Part shown: positions 46,187-50,988 of the stretch, one piece after another
Position numbering within the stretch: position 1 is the stretch's first letter
Layout of the letters: each line of letters opens with the position of its first letter
DNA from: Pinguiococcus pyrenoidosus
Taxonomy: Eukaryota > Sar > Pinguiophyceae > Pinguiochrysidales > Pinguiochrysidaceae
Direction of reading: 5' to 3'
Assembly: GCA_019677205.1 (NCBI GenBank)
Contig: JAAMXY010001379.1
Span: 1 to 50,988, forward strand
Length of the DNA: 50,988 nt
Program-made: the position numbers and the translations under genes
Notes under the pieces: model-generated
Databases searched by the model: none
Seen by the model: the letters and a program-made list of their open reading frames with translations, nothing else
Told to the model about the DNA's origin: nothing

Positions 46187-48172
46187 CTACCCCTTTTCAA
46201 CTCCATTTGCCTTTCCCTTTCCCTTCTTGCTGGGCTTCGCCTTCCCTTGCTCCGACTTCGGATTCTGCACGGCGTTGGTGAGGACTGCATACAGAATCTC
46301 CCCTTTCACGATTGGAGTTCCCGACGGGATGATGTTCTCGATCGGACCCTCAAACTTGCCATCCTTCATGAACGACGCCAGTGGCTGCGGTGGGTACTGG
46401 ATTTTGTCGAAGATCCGCTTGGCTCCGAGAGGGATGAAGGGTTCAAAGAAGTGGGCCAAGAACCAAACTCCCTCCACCACCGCGCGAATCACGGCGCTTC
46501 TCAAAGGTGGGTTGTCCTTCATCTTCCACGGCTCCTTGGTCGTGATGAACTGGTTCAGCAGGCGCATGCTGGAGATGGCAAGCTCCGCCACGCCAGAGAA
46601 GTTGTGCGTCTCCATCAGCACCTCGGCTTCCGCAATGAGCTCAAAGCCGAAAGGCAGGCACACGTCGATCGCCGCGCCATACTCTTCCGGCGGGATCTGG
46701 CCTCCGCATGTGGAGATGCAAAGGCTTGTCGCTCGGTTCACGAGATTGCCCAGGCTGTGGCTGAGGTCCGCGTTGTGCTTGAGAATCAAGGCAGCGATTG
46801 AGAAGTTTAGGTCCCTGCCGAACTGCGCCTCGGTGGCCATGTACCAGCGGAAGGTGTCGGCAGATATGTAGTCGAGGACGTCATGAGGGTCCACCACGTT
46901 GCCAATGCTCTTGGACATCTTTCGCCCATCTGCTCCCGAGATGAAGCCGTGGGCAAAGACCGATTTGGGCAGATCGAGGTTCGCGGACATCAGCATGCAG
47001 GGCCAAATCACCGTGTGAAACCAGATGATGTCCTTGCCGATGACATGCACGTCAGCCGGCCAGCGCGCGTTCTTACTAAGCTCGCTACCCTCCTCTTCGA
47101 CTCCAGTGAGATAGTTCGTCAGTGCGTCGAACCAGACGTACATCACATGGTTGGCCTTGAAGCCCTCCGGGACGGGAATGCCCCAGTCAAAGGTGGTGCG
47201 CGAGACGCATAGATCACGCAGCGGCTCTTGCAGGCGCTCCAGAATCTCAACCCGCTTATCCTCTGGCTGGATGAATTCCGGGTGCGCTTGGATATGCTGC
47301 AGCAGGCGTTCCTGGTATCTGGACATGCGGAAGAAGTAGGATTCCTCGGCCATCTTAGTAAGCGGCAGGCCGCTCGTGGCATCAACGTAGTTGGCCGCCT
47401 TGGCGTCCGTGTCGCTCACAAAGGTCTCCTCTCGCTCGTTGTACCAACCTTCGTAGGCGTTGAGGTAGATGTCGGACTCGCCGGCGTCGCTGACGCAATC
47501 CGCACAAAGCTGCCAAAGCCGTCGACACGTCTGCATGTGGAACTCGTCGGTGGTGCGCACGTAGCGATCCTGCTTCACGCAGAGGCGCTGGTTGAGGGCC
47601 TGGAAGGCCTCCGCGTAGCGGTCGCAGATCACAATGGGCTCCACGCCTTCTTTCTCTGCCGTCTTCGCGATCTTCTGCCCATGCTCATCGCTGCCCGTCA
47701 GGAAAAACACCGATCTCCCGTAGATGCGGTGGTAGCGAGCGAGGATGTCCGCGCACAGGCCCTCGTAGGCGTGCCCCATGTGTGGGTACCCATTCGTGTA
47801 GTTGATCGCCGTCGTGATGTAGAACTTGCCCGCTTCAGCAACGCTTGGCACCGGCGGCATTCCATAGTCCACCTCTTCCGCCGGCCTCAGCTTGTGTCTC
47901 GTGTAGGTCTCGGGCGTGATTTCCGCAAAGTAGTCCGCCGCGGTGGGCTCCCTCGCCGGTTCGCTCTTCGCACTGGCAGGCGGCGTCTTGGCTTTCTGCT
48001 TCGACCTGCCTTTGGCCTTGGAACCTGAGGCGGGAGGCGCTTGAACCTCCTTCGTGGCCGGAGTGGAGAGGCCGAGGACGTCTGGGTGGGAGCCCATCAG
48101 ACTGATGCGCAGCAGAGCGCTGAACTCATCCGTGAAGACCACGTCGCGGTCAAATAACACGGATTCCGCCAT
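46187..48172 (-). CDS. Methionyl-tRNA synthetase
   Basis: This class I synthetase charges tRNA-Met. A single exon encodes about 661 residues. The nucleotide-binding loop is HMGH (class HIGH) in NGYPHMGHAYEGL, followed by GSDEHGQK. KMSKSIGN is the second signature. The connective domain keeps WYNEREETFV and NYVDATSGLPL but lacks the paired CxxC cysteines that bind zinc in many MetRS. The anticodon-binding helical bundle is present (SLGNLVNRATSL to VWFLAHFFEPFIPL). The first ~130 residues are Ala/Lys/Pro-rich and the tail is Lys-rich. The N-terminus does not look like a plastid presequence. It is convergent with the bZIP-like gene at 70 bases. Confidence 0.95.
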   Translation of the reverse strand: MAESVLFDRDVVFTDEFSALLRISLMGSHPDVLGLSTPATKEVQAPPASGSKAKGRSKQKAKTPPASAKSEPAREPTAADYFAEITPETYTRHKLRPAEEVDYGMPPVPSVAEAGKFYITTAINYTNGYPHMGHAYEGLCADILARYHRIYGRSVFFLTGSDEHGQKIAKTAEKEGVEPIVICDRYAEAFQALNQRLCVKQDRYVRTTDEFHMQTCRRLWQLCADCVSDAGESDIYLNAYEGWYNEREETFVSDTDAKAANYVDATSGLPLTKMAEESYFFRMSRYQERLLQHIQAHPEFIQPEDKRVEILERLQEPLRDLCVSRTTFDWGIPVPEGFKANHVMYVWFDALTNYLTGVEEEGSELSKNARWPADVHVIGKDIIWFHTVIWPCMLMSANLDLPKSVFAHGFISGADGRKMSKSIGNVVDPHDVLDYISADTFRWYMATEAQFGRDLNFSIAALILKHNADLSHSLGNLVNRATSLCISTCGGQIPPEEYGAAIDVCLPFGFELIAEAEVLMETHNFSGVAELAISSMRLLNQFITTKEPWKMKDNPPLRSAVIRAVVEGVWFLAHFFEPFIPLGAKRIFDKIQYPPQPLASFMKDGKFEGPIENIIPSGTPIVKGEILYAVLTNAVQNPKSEQGKAKPSKKGKGKANGVEKG

Positions 48173-48709
48173 TGGAGGCGACTTGTGGCGCGAAGATCGC
48201 GGCGAAAGGCGCTTCGCGGATACCGAAAGCGAGCAAATACCGGGGAATGCTTTCGCGGCCACAGGAATCTCCGAAGGGCTCCAGGAGTGGGAGGCCCTCG
48301 TTGGCTTCTTCCAGTCGCTTGTGCGCAAATCGGCGCACCAGCCGGTGACAACGAGGATCAGATGAGCAGCATGAGGTGTGACAGAAGGGGGCTCACTCAC
48401 AATGCTGCGAGGCGCTCGGAAGCCGGGCGCCGGATTCACCAGAGAAGCGTCAAAACTACCGTTTCGAGACTGGATCTCGCCCGGGTCCACAATCGGATCG
48501 ACGTCTGGTCGGGCGCCATTCTCGTTTTCATAAGCATAGGAAGTACATCTTCGCTCACGCTTCCAAAAATGGGGCTTTTTGGGGACATCAAGCAGCCGCG
48601 CAGGCCTTGCGAGACTGGTCTGAGTCGCCCAAACGCATGCTTGCTAAACTAAAAGTCTAACCACGCAAGCTGTGACCTTGCGCACTATAAGAAGAAAAGG
48701 GGCCGCTGC
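48173..48709. other. Intergenic region between MetRS and the dioxygenase
   Basis: This runs from the MetRS start to the end of the carotenoid dioxygenase. It should hold the MetRS promoter. I see no other gene. Confidence 0.4.
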
Positions 48710-50643
48710 TTAGTCCTCGCGGAGAAGACTCTGTGGCACCCAACGACCGTGAAAGCCGTGCGGAACGCGCTGCGGCAGCTCCACACGAGCAACGGGCTCG
48801 GACGAGAAGGTTTTCGCGTCGAAGACCAAGAACTGTGACTTCATGTCGGTGGTGTTCGTCACGAACCCGACCATGTAGCCGTCGTCCTCTCGTTTGGCCC
48901 CCTCCTTAGCTGCAAATACAAACTCTCCATGCTCGAGCTCATCCGGAAGGCGGATGCGCCCAATTTCTTTGCCTTGCTTCGAATCGACCTGCGTTGGGTT
49001 GGGTTGGATTGGATTGGATTGGGTTGGATTGGATTGGATTGGGTTGGGTTGCGGTGAGTCGAAACTCCACCCGACGCCCCAAACACAGGACAACAGCGTA
49101 CCTTAAGGATGCCGTTGAAGAAGTCTCCCTGCGTCTTCACGACGTATCCGAATTGATTCGGGTGGCAGTGCAGATCCTCATTGATCACAGGGAAACCGCC
49201 GTCGACGCTCGTCACTTGCCGATTCCACTCGACTTTCCTTTTCTTGTGGTTGATCTGCCACTGCCAAAGATAGTTCGGCTCGTTCTCGACATCCTTGCCA
49301 ATTTCGAAGTCCATGCTGAAGTCGCTCACCCTCTCAGCGGTCACCAGCACCCGCTCTTCGTCCACATCATAGGCGTTGAGGGTGTGAATCGAGAAAAAGA
49401 TCTCTTCCGTGTCAACCCAGACGATCTCACTCGGGTCTGACGCATCCCGAGGGAAGACCCCGAACTTTGCGGTCGCAGACCGATTGAATATGAAGGCATG
49501 GCCGTCATTGACAATCATATTCTCCGGCGCAAACTTGGAAGGAGATTGACGTCAGCTCCCAGCGTCGCTTCCTGGCGGCGCTCAGAAACTGCTCCCTACC
49601 TGGCTGGAAGTCACGATGAAGATCCCACGGGTTGCTGTAGCTGCCCAGTCATGCATGAAGGTCTTCCAGGGGAGGGTGAAATTCATGGTCCGCTGGAGCG
49701 TCCCTTCCTTGCTTACTACTGAAAAAGCCGCGTCCCTGCTCTTTGACGAAAGGTCGTATCCTGCAAGGAGCCACTCCTGCGCCTTGGAGTCGTACTTGGC
49801 GTGCGCAGACACCGCGTGGAACAGGTTCCCCCCAAAGCTCTCATAGCCGACGGAGACGACCGATCCCGTGCGACTCACGCCAATCTCGAAGGGGTGATCA
49901 GACTCGACCAGCGCATAGATTCTGCGTCGGCTCTCGTCGACCCCAAACGCCTGCAAGAAGCCCGATGGAACGTCAGAGGTTGGCCTCGCGCGCAGTTCTA
50001 TCACGTAGTCCATACCGTATTGGCTGGACCCGATTCGTAGTCGTCCAGGTGCGGGAGAAGCCCGAGCGACTTCTTGGCCTCGTGGACCATCATTTTGAAG
50101 AATCCCAGGCGGCCCTTGACATCGCCCAGCCCAATGTACAGCCGTTGGTGAGCAGCCGCTTCCACGGTTGCTACGCCAGTTTCGAGCTGGTGCCCCGTGT
50201 AGATCAGCGAGTTGTTGGTGATCACAACCGCGTGCACGTAGCCGTGGCCGTCGAACCAGTGTCCCACGGGGACGATCGGATTCGGTCCGTTCCGAATGAA
50301 TGCGCCCTGCAGGCCCTGTAGCACTTGTCATGGTCACTGCCAACAAGAGGCTTCGCTACACCAAAAGCGCAGGATCTTACCTCCACGGCGAAGTCCGTGC
50401 TCACGAGCACGGGGCCCATGGACCCGCTCACGGGTTCGTAGGTGCCCGTCGCGAACCAGGCATTCGCTGCAGGAAAAGCGGGTGAGCAGCCGCTTGAAAG
50501 TTGCCGTCAGCAGGGCGGGACGCTTCGAAAGTCGCCGACTCACCATCTCCTGTCGGCCTCGAGATGTATTCCACGAGCACCACCAGCAAGGACAGCAGCG
50601 CCACTGCGGTGGTGAGGATGGGGCTTACTCTCGATTTCGCCAT
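48710..50643 (-). CDS. Carotenoid cleavage dioxygenase (CCD/NCED/RPE65 family)
   Basis: The family splits double bonds of carotenoids to apocarotenoids using Fe(II). Six exons (50643-50544, 50466-50381, 50315-50016, 49950-49600, 49533-49102, 48988-48710) in phase give about 515 residues. The four iron-binding histidines are all present: H212 (SAHAKYD), H262 (FMHDW), H329 (SIHTLNAYD) and H503 (PHGFHGRW). Family blocks are GLQGAFIRNGPNP at the blade start and HPNQFGYVVKTQGDF near the end. The N-terminus has one membrane segment (ILTTAVALLSLLVVLVEYI), so it may be membrane bound. The ASA-F plastid motif is not seen. Its substrate bond cannot be told from sequence. The fifth intron holds a striking repeat. 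Confidence 0.94.
48996..49050. repeat. Pentanucleotide repeat GGGTT/GGATT, 11 units, mirror-ordered
   Basis: Eleven 5-base units run in the order G G A A A G A A A G G, where G is GGGTT and A is GGATT. It lies in the fifth intron of the carotenoid dioxygenase, directly before the acceptor (on the gene strand the units read AACCC and AATCC). Confidence 0.95.
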
Positions 50644-50988
50644 GGGCTGAGGGCGCTGGATGTGCCACTGCCGAGATGTTCTTGAACCTTTGGCGTCGCC
50701 AGGCTCCGGGGCGCTATCCTACAGGACCTTCATCGCTGTTTTCCAACGGTCGCGTACACGTCACCGAGATTGGGTTTCTCCGATTGGCATCGACCAATGA
50801 TCGCATCCATCTTGAGCAGACAGAGGGCATTATTGGATGAGGACCATCTGCGCGTACTGTAATTGCTGTACAGTATCCCTAGCCTTATAGTGACGGGTCT
50901 TGTAGTATTCATAGTCCTGTAGTGACTGCTTTTGCCGGGAACGGGTTGTTCCCAGCCCTGTAGTGACCCTATTGTGACCCCCCCCCCC
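50644..50988. other. Window end, repeat-bearing; no gene seen
   Basis: This lies upstream of the dioxygenase start and should contain its promoter. The last 110 bases hold four spaced copies of a YTRTAGTGAC-like decamer, a stem (GGGAAC GGGTT GTTCCC) between two of them, and a closing run of C. Confidence 0.45.

Noticed and set aside
48996-49050. GGGTT/GGATT array as a telomeric repeat
   Set aside because: The units are pentanucleotides, they lie inside an intron of an intact gene, and no hexamer or heptamer telomere unit is present.

Overview
This window is nuclear DNA from a eukaryote, most likely a photosynthetic stramenopile or another alga with a red-lineage complex plastid. Nearly every gene is split by short GT-AG introns (about 55-200 bp), many with a CTAAC branch site. 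It encodes a flagellar dynein heavy chain, so the organism or a life stage is flagellate. A TypA/BipA GTPase carries a signal peptide ending ASA-F followed by a basic stretch, the classic bipartite address for a complex plastid. A carotenoid dioxygenase gene is also present. I built the exon models by eye, checking that reading phases match across each junction.

Layout, left to right. 170-13521 (-): outer-arm dynein alpha heavy chain in 12 exons. 14036-15010 (+): coiled-coil protein with a possible C2-like fold. 15125-17753 (-): EMB8/ABHD-type alpha/beta hydrolase. 18726-20799 (+): YdcF/DUF218-like membrane-anchored protein. 20953-21642 (-): small WW-like protein. 21886-22541 (+): GINS subunit PSF1. 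23528-24588 (+): ribosomal stalk protein P0. 24775-26917 (-): plastid TypA. 27391-29253 (+): RAD52. 29814-30710 (-): unknown. 31725-33186 (+): TruB/PUS4 pseudouridine synthase with an internal RanBP2-type zinc finger. 33683-34891 (-): SHAQKYF-type MYB factor. 36525-37166 (+): single-pass membrane protein resembling Ac45/VOA1 in its tail. 37359-42072 (-): PWWP and multi-PHD chromatin reader. 43193-44446 (-): gamma-SNAP. 44805-46116 (+): bZIP-like leucine-zipper protein. 46187-48172 (-): methionyl-tRNA synthetase. 48710-50643 (-): carotenoid cleavage dioxygenase.

Gene order is mostly an alternation of head-to-head and tail-to-tail pairs, with several divergent promoters of a few hundred bases (dynein/14036, WW/PSF1, TypA/RAD52, gamma-SNAP/bZIP-like). 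The genes are mostly unrelated housekeeping functions: translation, replication and repair, plastid, cilium, vesicle traffic. There is no operon, CRISPR array, rRNA or clear mobile element. There is one assembly gap of 84 N. The most striking item is the zinc finger spliced into the catalytic domain of the pseudouridine synthase.
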